DNA of 23,584 nucleotides from the NCBI GenBank assembly GCA_025362915.1, contig JANYEU010000149.1:1-23584 (forward strand), given 5' to 3'. Made by a program: the position numbers and the translations under genes. The stretch is from Chitinophagaceae bacterium. GTDB taxonomy: Bacteria; Bacteroidota; Bacteroidia; Chitinophagales; Chitinophagaceae. The notes below the pieces were generated by a model that saw only the letters and a list, made by a program, of their open reading frames with translations, did not search any database and had not been told where the DNA came from. This document shows positions 23,556 to 23,584 of the stretch, piece by piece (the first letter of the stretch is position 1; each line of letters starts with the position of its first letter).

Positions 23556-23584
23556 CGTTTATAGTTGCCGTTTCGTTTGTATTT

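Noticed and set aside
1..23584. CRISPR array, tRNA/rRNA, prophage or defence island
   Set aside because: No spaced direct repeats, cloverleaf sequences or relevant protein families were seen. The heptad arrays are palindromic tandem repeats without spacers.

Overview
The window looks like chromosomal DNA of a member of the Bacteroidota, most like the Chitinophagaceae/Sphingobacteriales side of the phylum. The reasons are AT-rich DNA with AT-rich codon use, almost no Shine-Dalgarno signal, several good TAnnTTTG (-7) promoter boxes, lipoproteins and signal peptides ending in AQ, DUF4369-TlpA type thioredoxins, a Bacteroidota-style LptC, and several small hypothetical proteins of kinds I know from this phylum. 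No rRNA, tRNA, CRISPR array, phage or defence locus was found.

Layout. 1-574: right end of an IS3-family element (orfA, start of orfB, -1 slippery heptamer, terminal repeat). 730-5388: secreted M3 metallopeptidase, a secreted protein of unknown function and a small outer-membrane barrel. 5516-8095: one secreted zinc-metallopeptidase gene broken into four pieces by three +1 frameshifts. 8096-8647: non-coding, with a perfect 20-nt palindrome. 8648-10434: lptC, murI and a small secreted protein. 10592-12537: two 6-pyruvoyl-tetrahydropterin synthase paralogues and folE, a pterin cluster; fabH converges on it. 13590-14832: a decayed stretch with a lipoprotein gene interrupted by TAA and a 34-bp-stem hairpin that has a mutually exclusive alternative fold. 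14833-18041: a cytosolic unknown with a possible Fn3-like tail, a small membrane-anchored unknown, a secreted M28 peptidase and a YfcE-like phosphoesterase. 18115-21997: GT39-type membrane glycosyltransferase, then two tandem TlpA-like thioredoxins, the upstream one split by a single-base shift. 22093-end: gatB, whose 5' end may lie beyond the window.

The genes do not form one pathway. The envelope/secretion theme is strong (LptC, MurI, two or three secreted peptidases, TlpA proteins, glycosyltransferase, OM barrel), mixed with housekeeping genes (fabH, gatB, folE).

The most interesting structure is non-coding. Six intergenic hairpins are built from degenerate 7-nt units in strict 7-nt phase. 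In each, the units change into their own complement at the centre, and each array begins within about 6 nt of, or inside, a stop codon. Four lie between convergent genes, one contains a textbook terminator, one runs up to the murI start codon and one encodes the last residues of a protein. A second family of G/C palindromes (CCCCTTTAGGGG type) flanks gatB in inverted orientation and is read into its N-terminus.
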